Of a stretch of 64,000 bases of DNA, positions 22,269-33,930 are shown piece after piece; within the stretch, counting starts at the first letter, position 1; every line of letters starts with the position of its first letter. A program made the position numbers and the translations under genes. The stretch comes from Xiphydria camelus. Its lineage: Eukaryota > Arthropoda > Insecta > Hymenoptera > Xiphydriidae. The stretch spans positions 5,463,501 to 5,527,500 of the forward strand of contig OY783193.1 of NCBI GenBank assembly GCA_963678675.1. Direction: 5' to 3'. The notes beneath the pieces were generated by a model, which did not search any database, was not told the origin of the DNA, and worked only from the letters and a program-made list of their open reading frames with translations.

Positions 22269-22536
22269 ACAATTGAGGGGGTCAGAAGCCAAGGGGTCCA
22301 AGTAGAAATACAAGTTTTCCGAGATGCTCCACATTAAAGTATTTTTGTTCTTTAAAAATACCTGCAATTCCTTTGCCTCAAGTGTATAAGGTGTATGAAT
22401 AATTCGTACAGCTTATATACACTTGAGGCAAAGGAATTGCAGGTATTTTTAAAGAACAAGAATACTTTAATGTGGAGCATCTCGTAAAACTTGTATTTCT
22501 GCTTGGACCCCTTGGCTTGTGACCCCCTCAATTATA
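22269..22536. repeat. Long hairpin L (about 116-base arms)
   Basis: The left arm starts at AATTGAGGGGGTC (22271) and the right arm ends at GACCCCCTCAATT (22534). About four mismatches over about 116 bases were counted. The centre is about 25 bases around GTATGAATAATTCGTACAG. The CAATTGAGGG end is shared with the element at 35148-35398. Confidence 0.9.
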
Positions 22537-23604
22537 TTTTCGAGTCTCTGATGACTTTTCTCCAACTATCTAATCATATATACATCTACCTATATATAGT
22601 TTCTTTCATTCCGGAAAAAAATAAATACAAACACTAATGTAAATACAAAGTAATGCCACAGAAGCAATTTGCAGATGAAAAAATTAAACCCCCCCTCAAA
22701 AAAAAAAGAAATCGTATACGAATCTCTCCCGAAGTGAGCTTTCCAACGTTCAGGAATCCAGTCCAGGTTCAGTTAGTTTAAACCGGGTGGAAGCGAAGGG
22801 ATAGTTATAGGTACGTGTATACACGAACGCGATTATCGGAAAGGGGGCGCGCGCGCCAATGCATCTCGGCGAAAAAGGAAAAGACAAGGAGAGAAGTTCG
22901 TACATCGATAGCCAATTAATTCCAGGAGAGAGAAAGAGAGAGGCGCAAACCTCTTTGATCCGGCCTGGCGCGGAGGAGGGCGAATATCGCCGGTTCACCC
23001 GGACGGAAAACAAATTCAGGCGTCTCCGAATGCTCCTCTGCTTAGCATTACGTAAAAACCAATTACGAGGGAATGCGTCTGCTGATTGTGATCGCCGAGG
23101 TCCCGGGGCCTACGCGCGCGCGGATTGAAGCGCCCGGGGGTCGTTATTCTATCAAAATGTATCCGATGTCAATTCGGCCAGGGGGAGGGGGATGTCCCGG
23201 CCACGTGTCACTTTGAAGCGCGCGACCGGTCAGAGGGAGGACAGACCGCGCGCGTCCCGCCAAAAATTTTCCAGCAAATCTCGTTAAAGTTTCATCTGCC
23301 AAATGGAGAATTCGCGCGCGGTGTCCGTAGAGACGACGTGTCGTTTTCGTGCAAGTCTGGGTAATGTGCGTTCATCGGCGTGTGATATTTCGGTGCGGGG
23401 TGCATCGAGAGAAAAATAGGAAATATTGTTAGAAATCTGTATTCGTGTGTGTAACGAATAATTAGTATTTTATTTGCTACTAAATGTTCCATAGTAAAGA
23501 GATCTCTACATCAGTGGTGTGATATATTCTTGAATAAATTAATAATTCATATTTTTATATACGATGTTTGATATAATCAGAATTAATCGAAATCTTAATC
23601 CCAA

Positions 23605-23857
23605 ACAAAGGAAAAGAAATTAGTTGGATCTATCTACTAATAATTACTTGTAGGGTCGCAAGTAATTATATTTACATTAATTTAATCTTCCTTCGTATTA
23701 ATTTTACATGTCTTCCTTGCAGTCACATACTATTTCACATGCTTGTAAGGAAGAGATTCGATTGATTTATTAAAAGATTTCATTGATATAAATAAATAAT
23801 TACTTGAGACCCTGCGAGTAATTTTCAGTAGATTCGACTAATTCTTTTTCTCTGTAT
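23605..23857. repeat. Inverted-repeat element next to A4
   Basis: The left arm (AAAGAAATTAGTTGGATC, TAATTACTTGTAGGGTCGC) is matched in reverse complement by the right arm (GAGACCCTGCGAGTAATT, GATTCGACTAATTCTTTTTC). The arms are about 110 bases and more diverged than in K, L or N. The right end CTCTGTA resembles other families' ends. Confidence 0.65.
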
Positions 23858-23859
23858 AC

Positions 23860-23976
23860 GTGGTGAAATATGGATTTTTTGTTTGTTTGGTTAAAGTGAC
23901 CACTTTTTGGTTAAAATAACTAAACGCGTTTAACCAAATTCGTTTTATCATTTTAACCTAATTATGTTTCTCCATG
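23860..23976 (-). mobile_element. MITE family A, copy 4, truncated
   Basis: It keeps GTTTGGTTAAAGTGACC, two TTTGGTTAAAATAACTAAA-type blocks and the end ATTATGTTTCTCCATG. The other end is missing where it meets the preceding inverted repeat. Confidence 0.7.
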
Positions 23977-25074
23977 TAGAAGGCTTATTTCATTCGAACA
24001 TAAAAAAAAGATAGTTAATGTATATTTGGTTGACACTACAAAATATTTCTTTCGCCATAACCAAGAATACGTTTATTAATTATAAATAAACTGCTCCTTC
24101 GGTGTACCTATACACGCGATCATCCCAAATTCATTCCCAATCTCGACGGCGAAGATCACCGCAGGCGCGCAGTCATTCGCGCAACCCACCAAATACCAGA
24201 TTCCAAATTCGACGATGCGCCGCGCGTATACGAACGATCAGACGCAGCCTCGCCGCGTCGCTCGTCCCGTCGACGCCCGGCGTCGAATGTACGGGCGCGC
24301 GGACAGCAGCGCCGTAGGGCGTTTCCGACGACCTCTGTGATCGGCGATCCGTGTAATCGCCAAGTATGCAGATGATTAAATTCGCAACATCATCGCGGCA
24401 ACCCTAAAGCGGGGTAAACGCGGCTAAGGCCATCGGTTAGGTCGTTAGATACCCGGCAGGAGTCTGACTCGCGGTCGGCCAAAGCGTAAGCTGTGCTCGA
24501 CAGGGCATTAAATCTTGCGCGTTGGGACCTCGAGTAAGAAGACTGCTTGCTGCTGCAGTTCGCGCGGGAATCTACCCCAAACGGAGGTCCGTATATGCGG
24601 TTATAAGTAAGATGCACTTTACCGAACGTTCGATCAGGGGATGAGAGAATCCACGCATAGGATAGTTCAAGGCTTAAAAAAGTGGTAGGGGTTCTGGGAG
24701 AAATACTGGTTGTATTGTAGCTGCAGTGTTTCCACTTAGCTACTATTCGTATATAACTGCACTGGTAACAAATTTTACTAAAGTCGATTAAACGTATTTT
24801 TGAATAGCCCTAAGCGCACGTTTATTCGATTATAATGAATACCGCTTGAACGTATATAAAAATTATTGATTGAATATAATATTATTTGGATTAAATTGAT
24901 ATGCATTCGAATCGAATAAATGTGCTCTCACGAATATCAAAAAACAAATTTATTACGACGAAGGAAATTTTTTTCTCAGTGTGATAACTTCGCTGCAACA
25001 GTATTTTGCGGTCGTGAGTGGAACAATATTCACTGTGAATATTGTTTATACAACTCTACACTGTAGAGAGAGAA

Positions 25075-25210
25075 TTCTGCAGTGTCAACCCATGCAGACT
25101 ACTTTTGATGTTAGATAACAATGGCATGAGACTGATGACGTCAAATGTGGTACATTTAAGTTCACACCGGTGAAATAGTTCAAAAAATTAACACCACTTT
25201 TATACTGTGC
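25075..25210 (-). mobile_element. MITE family B, copy 1
   Basis: It contains TTAGATAACAATGGCATGAG, ATGTGGTACATTTA and the end AACACCACTTTTATACTGTG. Family B has six copies here. The consensus end is a run of A after GGT or AGT followed by AAGTGGTGTTAA. Confidence 0.75.
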
Positions 25211-27878
25211 ATCGGTTAATTGTTAGTCAATTCTATTTAGACTGTGGCGATATTGTTTTGGTTGCACCGACTACACAGGTCTTCCTTGCTGCAGTATCCA
25301 ACACTAGAGTTACATACAGAGTGATTCTCAGGATGGAGGTCGTAGGACTTTAGGCTGTGTGGCGTTTTGCAGACTATACAGGTTGTGCGCTATTGGTCCA
25401 AGGACGCTGTACGATTGGCTACGACGGCGTGCAGTGCTCGGCAAACGTTTCGAAAGAAGATCCCTGGCGTCTGATTCGTGCGATCAAGCACTATAGGAAT
25501 CTTCTTCCGGAACGATTGATGGATCCCGTTTGCACGTCGTCGCAGCCAATCATCGAGGTGCAGGCTGTGTCCAGCACTGTCTGATCGCTTATGGCCTCCA
25601 AAGCGCTACACGGCATATCGTTCTGCGACCTCAGAATCACTCTGTCCTATATATATGTAAATTTCGAAATCAGAAATTTAACCAGGAGATTGATTTAGGT
25701 TGTAGAACTCAGACAATGTAAGATGTAGTTGCTGAAAACTATATTACAATTATTTACAGTGTCTTACGCACTAAACATAACCATAAACCTACAGTTTAAC
25801 ACCTACCTAAATCAATACAATTGTCGTTAATTTGCGAAAGTTATTGACGCTCGGATGTATCTTAGTTAGGCTTATCACGATGTTTACAGCTCGGAGCCAA
25901 CTAATGTACTGCCCTCTCCGTTGAGGAGTAACTCATGTGTTGGTCGCCCGATCGCTAGTGTCGCGCGACTAAGTTTTGGCGCTAAGCGTTTAAAACTTAC
26001 ATATATCTATGCAGTAGATTTCGCAGCTGAAATTGAAACGCAACAGCGACAGTCACTTATAATCGAGACTAGAGTATCTTACGCCTCGTTTAACTGGAAT
26101 CTCTTTGACCTGTACACACGCGTCGGTGCACGGGTACTCTGAAAAAAAATAAAAGTTTTCGACCGAATGAAGAGCTTCCCAGACGCCCCGCGATCGACGA
26201 AGAAATTCGGTTCCGTCTCGTCGAACGCTTCCAGAAATTCGACTCTCCTCCTCGGTCTCCCGTTCCGCTGCGAAGAGGCCGCCCTCCGAAAAAAAATCCT
26301 CCGCGCCATACATCCCCCGCTCCCTCGCGCGCAGAGAGCGGAGGAGAGACGCGAAAAGAGATCGGGGCACCGCGCTGCAGGTAACGTCACATTCTATGCC
26401 CACCAATCACAATATTTTTGACGAGTTATGTCAGCATAATGGGGCTTTTCCTACGGTCCGCCATAAAAGTGCATTCAGCCGGGTCTAAACACATGCTCCC
26501 TTGTAATTCGCAGGGCACAATGGGCCCGCGAGGTTCTTGAGCCTTTAAAAGCACAAAGACATTCGCATCCTGCTTATCCCGGTATCCCTCGGGAGGGCGC
26601 CGTGGAGCGTGCGTAACGCGTTCAGCCGCCCGTGAGTTATGAGGGACGCAATATTAATATTTTGTATCATCCTTCCTGCGGGCAGGATGTACAGCGAGAG
26701 AGAGAGCGAGAGGGAGTGAGTGTGAATGAGAGAGAGAGAAAGAGTGAGCGGAACCCTCGTCTCTCCGCTTCTGTCTTTTGTCGTTTGAGCGCCGCGCGCG
26801 CGAGTGCTTTGAGCCGCAGCATCTTCTACCTTTTCTTCGTCCTCCGCGCTCGGCTTCGCTCCTCGAGGATAACGTGATTTCTTTGACCGCGGGCGGGGAG
26901 GAACGGGAGCGCGTGCTCCACATTTGGCTACGTCGAGCGTGTGTCCCTTTGTACCGCGTTGACGTCCTCGAAGTCCGGCGCCGAGAGATTCGCAGCTTTT
27001 GGAAATTGCCTCACTCGTCCCCTCCCCCCGTCCTTCGAGGATCTTCCTATTTTATGTATTTTATTTTGAAAAGAAAAGGAAAAGAGAAGAACTCTTTGGG
27101 AGGTTTTACGACTCGCATCGCAAAATGTGATTCTCAACCGAACGTACGTATATATTCAGCTTCTTTCAAGGATTTCGAAGTATATAATCCCTTTCGCTGT
27201 AATGTAATTTGTGCACTGACAAAAAAAATCGTTTGATTTAACTAAATTTAGCAAACCACAATTTTTCGGGCGGCCGACTAAAGATATATTAAACTCGATA
27301 AATATATGTAGTTAAAACATATAAAATATAGTAGAAATAATTAAATACTCAGCTGTGCAACATAATTAAATTTTAATTATATCAATTCTCAAAGCATTTG
27401 GACGGATGAAATAATCTTTACCCGACGGAAAAATCGATTTAAAAAGATCTTTTACTCGGTACACCGACACCGCAATCATTCCTCCGCAACATTCACCGGT
27501 TTCTTTCGCGTAAATTCGTACCGCACCGCGCTGTGAACTCCTTATAATCGGTAGAAACTCCGAACGCACGTCATCGTCGTTAAAAGGCGCGCCGTAGGTT
27601 GAGAGGCGTTGACGTAGGTTTCCCGGGGAACGCGCGATCATTATTACCATTCGAGGTACCATTTCGATCGCCGCGCGCCCATTACCCACCTCGGAAGCGC
27701 GAGCGTGTAATTTGCTTTTATTGTAGTCGGACAGCGCGCGCCGTGCGCCTCTACGCGGAAGGAGTAGTCTCTCTCGACTTTCGCGCGACGACCACACGCT
27801 ATCATCCCCACGCGCTTGGCCGCCGCCGCCGCCGCCGCCGCGCGTTTCACGCGAAACGATTCCGGTTTCCGAGGATGC

Positions 27879-27882
<4 letters not shown>

Positions 27883-27923
<41 letters not shown>
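27883..27923. repeat. (CT)20 microsatellite
   Basis: About twenty CT units, preceded 40 bases upstream by a (GCC)7 trinucleotide run (27820-27841). Both inflate the open frames called here. Confidence 0.95.
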
Positions 27924-27926
<3 letters not shown>

Positions 27927-28351
27927 CTCCTTCTCCCTCGGGTGGCATTATAGGTATACCCCGGATCGCGCTGGATGTTGAAGCATCATCTAAACTAATT
28001 GTTGACAGCGGGACAATGGCGACCCGGTAATAATAACTCGCCTGCTGCGGGGAGAACGTTACGGAGAGGGAACCGGCGGCGGCGTCGTCTTACCTGAGAC
28101 CCCACGAGGTCTATGACAGATACCGCTCTTCGTCCTCTCTTCGTTCCTCGAACGTCTCTCTTTCTCTCGCGATCTCTTTCTCGCTCTATCTCCTTCTATC
28201 GACACGAAGCACCGCGTGGCGTTCGAAACGGATATTGCTCTAGAAAAAAAAAAAAAAAACGGTCGCCGCTCTCGCGAAGAGAGATCCTCTTATTATTCCC
28301 GGGCGACGTTCGCTCGTCATAACGCGATGACAATCGGGAATGTGTGGAAGA

Positions 28352-28367
28352 GGGGGGGGGGGGGGGG
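28352..28367. repeat. G16 homopolymer
   Basis: Sixteen consecutive G on the plus strand. A C12/A9 junction follows at 28795-28815. Such tracts can form quadruplex DNA and are prone to sequencing error. Confidence 0.9.
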
Positions 28368-29601
28368 TACCTAGATGAACGAGGGAGGGGTGTTTCTCAC
28401 AGTGGTTTCTTCTCTTTCTTTGAGGAACGATACTTCAATTTATTTTGAATCTTGTATTTAGTTGATTTGCGACGATTGTTGATTTGCAACAAATAGAAGT
28501 CTGTTTACATCGAAACAAACGAATGTTCTGCACTCTCTTTTTAATTCGAAAATAAATTTAAACTAAATTCTATATAGGTCTTATCGCAAATCGTTGAGCG
28601 CAACGAAAAAACGAATTTCAAAGAAAAACAGATATCAACGTTACGCGCAGTAATATTTATCTCACACACGAACGAATAATTGTACCCGACCGCGCAAAAG
28701 TTCACGCAAGACCCGACTCGGTTTTTTCGCGAGGATCGAGCAGCCTCCGATACCTACCCCAAACGCGACGAAAGAGAGAGAGCGCGTTTGCCCTCCCCCC
28801 CCCCCCAAAAAAAAACTATCCCTCTTTCTGCCGGAGGTGTGCAGAAGGGGAGGGCGGGTGAGAGAAGGGGGGCGAAGAGAGACGATGACACGGGAGTTTC
28901 CTTGCAAAAACAATACGGGAGGATGACTGTCAGCTCGACGGTGGAAAATTGCGCCCTTCTCGAAAAGGTGTGACCGAACCACGCCCTGCAGCCAGGTCGG
29001 CTGCTAGGAGCGATGGGCAGGACGACGAAGCGGGGGAGAGAAGAGGCTCTCTCTCTCTCTCTCTCATCTCGCTTTCGAAGGAAATCACCAACTAAGCTAA
29101 ACAGTACCCCTCTTCCGAGGTTATTTATATTATTCCGACACCCCGGGCAGCGCGCGGCATTGTTTCCAGAAGGCACAATGACCGTGGGGCCCCGGACGCT
29201 TCTCTCCTAACGATCCGGCGCGCCACGCACGACGAGAGAAGAAGAGAGGGAGGCAGGAAGGAACACAGAACGAGCCGATAATTGCGGCCGTCGTTATTCT
29301 TCTGCGGGAAGAGCGGCGGCGGCCGGCTGGGCGCGGTGTCCGCGCGCGAAAACGCGCCGCGTCATCGCATTCCCAATTTGTATCGATTGGATTTTTCCTG
29401 CGGGACCGCGGTACCCGGGAAGAAACGGGGGGAAGCTAACCTACGCGCGTCCTTCCTGCGGTAAGATCTTACGTTTTCGTCGAGCTCCTTTTTCTCGTCA
29501 TAGTGGTTACGTATATAAACTATATTTCAGATTTTGGTTAAATGTCATAGCCTTTTGCCAAGTTATCATCTACTGTAAATTAAATATTTCAACGTATAGG
29601 T

Positions 29602-29850
29602 ACTGAGAGGAATAACTGCTGGTGCCAACGAAATATTTTCTTCAATCCAAAAAATGATGTAATTCCGGGATCAAACCATGATTTAATTCGCGTGGGAAAA
29701 TGTTTGATAGGCATGAATAATTGTTTTACTTTTGCGCGGAAAGAATTTATCGTCCCAAGGAAGAATTTGTATTCTCTTAAGAGTTTTTCAGATTATGATG
29801 TATCATCCAAGAAATATTTTTTCTGATACCAGCAGTCATTTCCCTCAGTG
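29602..29850 (+). mobile_element. TA-targeting MITE, family Q, copy 1
   Basis: It starts ACTGAGAGGAATAACTGC and ends CAGTCATTTCCCTCAGTG followed by TA (29851-29852). Inverted blocks GCCAACGAAATATTTTCTTC and the right-hand GAAATATTTTTTCTGATACC confirm the termini. Q2/Q4 lie at 53 kb and Q3 at 58 kb. The frame at 29732-29974 is inside Q1 and F2. Confidence 0.8.
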
Positions 29851-29880
29851 TACATTAAAGAATATAAGAGAAGATCCTTT

Positions 29881-30140
29881 CACGAGAAAACTGATACCAA
29901 TGCATTTTATCGTATTTGCAATGAAAGAGGTAAACGTAGAGATTTTTGGATGTTTCTACTTTGCTGAAGAATAATTTTTTTCTCAGAAACTGGTAAACTG
30001 TAATGCAAACCATCACGATTTAGTGTTTTGGAAAGAAAAATTACTGTGCCGCACTGAAAAAAAAAATTCGGAAACCCTCACGTGTATCTCTTTTATTAGA
30101 AATACAGTTAGTTACATTTACTGGCATCAGTCTTTCCGTG
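29881..30140 (-). mobile_element. MITE family F, copy 2
   Basis: The inverted ends are CACGAGAAAACTGATACCAA and, at right in reverse complement, CACGGAAAGACTGATGCCAG. Interior blocks include GATTTTTGGATGTTTCTAC and TTACTGTGCCGCACTGAAA. Copy 1 (50994-51249) is in the opposite orientation. Confidence 0.75.
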
Positions 30141-30213
30141 TTGGTGGAAAAAGCTCTGGAATACTTGAAAGAGTGAAGAACGCATGGAGAAAATATCACG
30201 TCTTCACGGAAAC

Positions 30214-30418
30214 GAAAACAGCAGTTTTTCTTACTGCTTCATCCAGTAGCACTGACACTCGAGCTCATTTTTAAGAATTTTTACAGGAGAGGCATTTCTA
30301 TTTACAGTTGCAAACAATTCATAGAACAGTCTTCCCTATACAAATTCTTGAAAATGAGCTCGAGTCTCAGTGCTACTGGATGAAGCAGTAAAAATTACTG
30401 CTTTTTTTTCCTGTTGAA
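30214..30418. repeat. Head-to-head pair of repeat G fragments (G2 plus, G3 minus)
   Basis: G2 (30214-30285) and G3 (30333-30418) are reverse complements through CTGCTTCATCCAGTAGCAC, ACTCGAGCTCATTTT and AAGAATTT, with a spacer of about 47 bases. Both are 5' parts of repeat G. The pair forms a hairpin of about 70-base arms. The downstream half of G is missing from both. Confidence 0.75.
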
Positions 30419-31242
30419 ATCTCGAAATTAACTTCCCAAAATCAAATTTGGATCCCACCGTACAACAATCCGACTGCACCCGTTCAGGCGCACGCGTAAG
30501 ATAATAAATGCACGAACCGAATAAGGGAACGAAGCAGCGGTCTGCCCATAAGTGGACACGGTAGCCGCTGAAAAAATAGCAAAACTCCTCGGCTTTCCCG
30601 AATCGGACCCTCCTTCCCGGAAGGTGCGAGCCACTCGGGATCGAGGAGCAGCGGCGACGGTTAAGAGAAAGAGAAGGAGGGAGAGGAAATCGAAGGAGGA
30701 GAGGAATCGTTGTTCGCGATTGCGAGGGAGCAGCGGCAACGCCGGCATTGGCCTTATCGAGGGATATTAAAGTCGAGGGGAGACGCGAGGAGGGCGATGA
30801 GGTTTCCTTCGCGCGTTTTCCCGCAGGCACGGGGGAGATCTGTCCATATTCTTCGGCGGAACGAAGGAGAATACATATACATATATACGCGGGTTACGCG
30901 GAATCGAAGGACTCAAACTGACAGAGACCAGACGCGCCGAGGACATTGCCGGGGATTTCACACGCCGAAGCGACCGCGCTGCAACCCCATGTGGCGCCTC
31001 TCACTCCGATTACACAAATCCATACGCGCGCGAAACGCATCCCCCTTGGTGCGAGTGTAGGGAAATTGAAATCACCCTTTTACGGGTTTTCTCCGTGAAT
31101 TTCAACGGGAGCCTGCACCTCCTGGTATGACTTTCTTCCCTTATCTATGCGGAAGTGGTTGCGTCCCTTGACGTAAAAAATACTTATGTATTACGTGTAG
31201 GTATACGTATGTATGTACGTCGAATAAAAAGTTGCTTGAACA
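30419..31242. other. Unassigned sequence, 30.4-31.2 kb
   Basis: A mixed, moderately GC-rich stretch with overlapping frames on both strands. No transposon or gene recognised. Confidence 0.45.
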
Positions 31243-31577
31243 TTAACCCTCTGCGAAACAGGTGAATAAAAGTCACACTTTGAACTGCGTGGGGTTAACT
31301 TGACCCTGAACTGTCAATGATTTATCCGACAGTGAACTAACGAAATTTATCTGTCAACGTATAGATATCATTTTTACAGAAATACACTTGAAATAGCGTT
31401 CCCCCGTGTTTGTAATAATATAATCCAAATAAAAGACAGATTTATCTTTTAAAACTAAACAATCGATAAATAAAAAAAATACAAACTCAACCCCAGCTAC
31501 TCGAGAAATCAAATCGCTTGCGCATATTTTGAATAAAATAGAATAGTTTGAAAAAAACTTGATCGGTGGAGAGTTAA
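31243..31577. mobile_element. piggyBac-like MITE bounded by TTAA (copy 3)
   Basis: TTAA lies at 31243-31246 and 31574-31577. The left end is TTAACCCTCTGCGAAAC; the right end, reversed, is TTAACTCTCCACCGATC. A subterminal GGGGTTAACTTGACCCTG (about 31292-31309) resembles the subterminal palindrome of the 2319-2656 element. An inner TTAA in that motif leaves some doubt about which TTAA is the boundary. Confidence 0.5.
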
Positions 31578-32378
31578 AAATAAGTACGAACCAATCAAAG
31601 TGACCCTCGGGTTTTTTTCTAATTCCACATTCGAGTCGAGGCTAGATCGTTCGCGTCGTTTCGCGGAAACGAGTCCCATAATTTAATTTCCATTCCATTC
31701 GCTTTCCCCGTAAGCAAGTAGATATGTATGTGTATTTCGAATGCTAATGATGGATAACAAAATAATCTAACAAGAGAAGAAAAAAAACAGAATCAAGTGC
31801 AAACGCCCGATGACCTTCGCCAAGGCGCGCCGCGCGGCGAACGAAGAGCCGCGCGCGGCCGTGACACGATTTCATCAATTTTCTCCTCCGGCGGATGTCG
31901 AGCGCCCGCGCGGTGCAGTCGTCGTACCTTTTCTCCGCCGCTGTACCTCCGTCTCTAATTTACGAGGCCTGGCGCACGGCGCACCGCGTTGCGGGAGCAG
32001 GGAACGAAACGCGCACGATCGCACGACATCTGGACGCGCCGAGGTCGCGGAAAAAAGAAGAGCGGAGAGATGAGGCGCGAAGAGATCGAGAAGCGCGCGC
32101 GCTGGTATAGGACTATGCGCTGGCGCTGTACCTGCGCTTCGGGTGTTGCGCTGCAGCGGGACCCCGCCGCTGCGGAATCTTGGACGGGCGCAACGGGGCG
32201 CGCGTAATTTCCACCCGCTCGCGCTGCGGCGGGGTGGACGCGCGCGACGTTGACGGGCGTCGAAAGGGCGCGGGGTGCGCGTCGCTGAAATATGCTATGG
32301 AATTTTGTCGACTGGGTTCAAACGGGCGACGAGATAAATGCGGAGTGGGTTCTCGTTGCGATTGGCTTTTTCTGTATA

Positions 32379-32612
32379 CACGGGGAAAAAAATAGTGGAT
32401 CTGACTAAACTAGCGATTACGGGCGGGGAACGCTGATCAAGTTATTTGTACCTGTTAAATAATTTGGTTGTAATCATTTGATACTCTTTGACGAAAATAA
32501 GCTATAGTCAATTTTAGCAAATTATTATAATAGTTTAAGCATGTGACTGGAGCTGCATTTCTCCGCCCGTGATTGCTAATTTAGTCAAATCTATTAAATT
32601 TTTGTCTCAGTG
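32379..32612 (+). mobile_element. TA-targeting MITE, family D, copy 2
   Basis: TA flanks both ends (32377-32378, 32613-32614). The ends are CACGGGGAAAAAAATAG and TTTTTGTCTCAGTG. The arms carry GGATCTGACTAAACTAGCGA and CGGGCGGGGAACGC, returned inverted as TGATTGCTAATTTAGTCAA. Confidence 0.85.
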
Positions 32613-32681
32613 TATCCGGATATTCCTCATCGCAACATTTCCTTACACTTTATTAAGAAACAAAAGAAATATACCTTCCCC

Positions 32682-32683
<2 letters not shown>

Positions 32684-32720
<37 letters not shown>
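32684..32720. repeat. (TC)18 microsatellite
   Basis: About 18 TC units; explains the leucine/serine and arginine/glutamate frames called on the two strands here. Confidence 0.95.
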
Positions 32721-32724
<4 letters not shown>

Positions 32725-33791
32725 CCAACGAGTGCATGCTTATACGTTATTTGACTCAATCGCGCCCCCGGGCCGCCGTGCCAGATTAACGTAGTATAAC
32801 GAGGGGCCAACAAGAGCATTCGACTATCCCCCGACTGCAGCGGCGCATGCACTCCTCGAAACGCAGACTGCAATCGGAGAAGAGCACCTATACATACACA
32901 GAGGGCCGCGCGCAGCGTTGCCCGTTTAACGGAAGCGTGAAGCGCGCGATCGCTCTATCGAAAGTGGAACGAAATCGGATTCGAGACGCGCGGCGACCGC
33001 GCGCGAACCGCGACGAGCGGATTGTCACGGTGCGCCGAATAAAAGTGGTCGCGGTATTCTCTCTCTCTTTCGTGGGTTCTCTCCATCTCGCTCCGCGAGA
33101 CTTTCGAGGAAATTACCCTCCTCTCTCGAGGTGACACCGCGCGCGCGCACACGGAGGGACAACGAGCGCGGCACGGGAGACCGCGGGAGGAGGAGGGAAT
33201 CTCGTCTCGCATTCCTGCACGCAAGCCCGCCAGGCGACACTTTGGGTAATGATCGGTTACGGGCGATCCGCGCTCCCCGAGTGTCCTGCAGCCCGCCTGC
33301 AACGCCGTCCGTATCTCCTCGACTTGTCGCCCGGGAAGACCTTCGGGTTTGGTCGGTCGTGGCGGTTTCGACGACGTTTCCAAGCGGAGCAAGTCGAGCG
33401 ATTATTATATACGTTCGAATCATCGCGTCATCGTGCACTGACGTTATAATGTTCGTATGACGGAAAGTTTATTCTCCTTGGATATTAATAAGTGATTTGT
33501 TCCCCGAAATTAATTCAAGGGCGATGTGCGTGAGGATATTTGAAACCATCTACGCGATAAAATGGCCAAGTTCGATATTTGTTTGATAAAAGAAAACAGC
33601 TTCTCGGTTTTATTTAATTTCGGTGGAAAATGTAAAAAAAATTTGGACTGCTTTTTAATTTTCCGAATTAAGCTCGAGTGCTTTTACATCATTAAACTAT
33701 ATTATAGTCATTCTGATTAAATACTTGTAATTTCAAACGAAATTTATATGAATCAAACATTGTAACTCTATCTGTGTATTTTATAGATAGA

Positions 33792-33930
33792 CTGTAAACA
33801 ATTTCGTAGAGTGGACCTATATAAACCACTTTTGGTGTTCGATACGTAACAATGGCATAAAATTAAATGACACCAGATGTGGTACATATAGCTCCGGTGT
33901 TAAGAATGAGCACCACTTTTTTACCGTGTA
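33792..33930 (-). mobile_element. MITE family B, copy 2
   Basis: It contains GTGGACCTATATAAACCACTT, TGGCATAAAATTAAATGACACC and the end AGCACCACTTTTTTACCGTG followed by TA. Confidence 0.8.

Larger units (their letters stand above)
25211..29600. other. Unassigned sequence, 25.2-29.6 kb, with simple repeats
   Basis: No gene recognised. It is a long GC-rich stretch with GA-rich DNA at 26.69-26.75 kb, (GCC)7 at 27820-27841, (CT)20 at 27883-27923, G16 at 28352-28367, C12 followed by A9 at 28795-28815, and (CT)10 at 29046-29065. The frame at 25357-25584 starts after a TAG and resembles nothing I know. Overlapping frames on both strands at 26-29 kb are composition artefacts. Confidence 0.5.

Noticed and set aside
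25357..25584. 75-codon frame with fairly balanced composition
   Set aside because: It starts from GTG after TAG with only a weak acceptor-like context, has a competing overlapping frame, and matches nothing I recognise. Kept only as a note under the 25.2-29.6 kb region.
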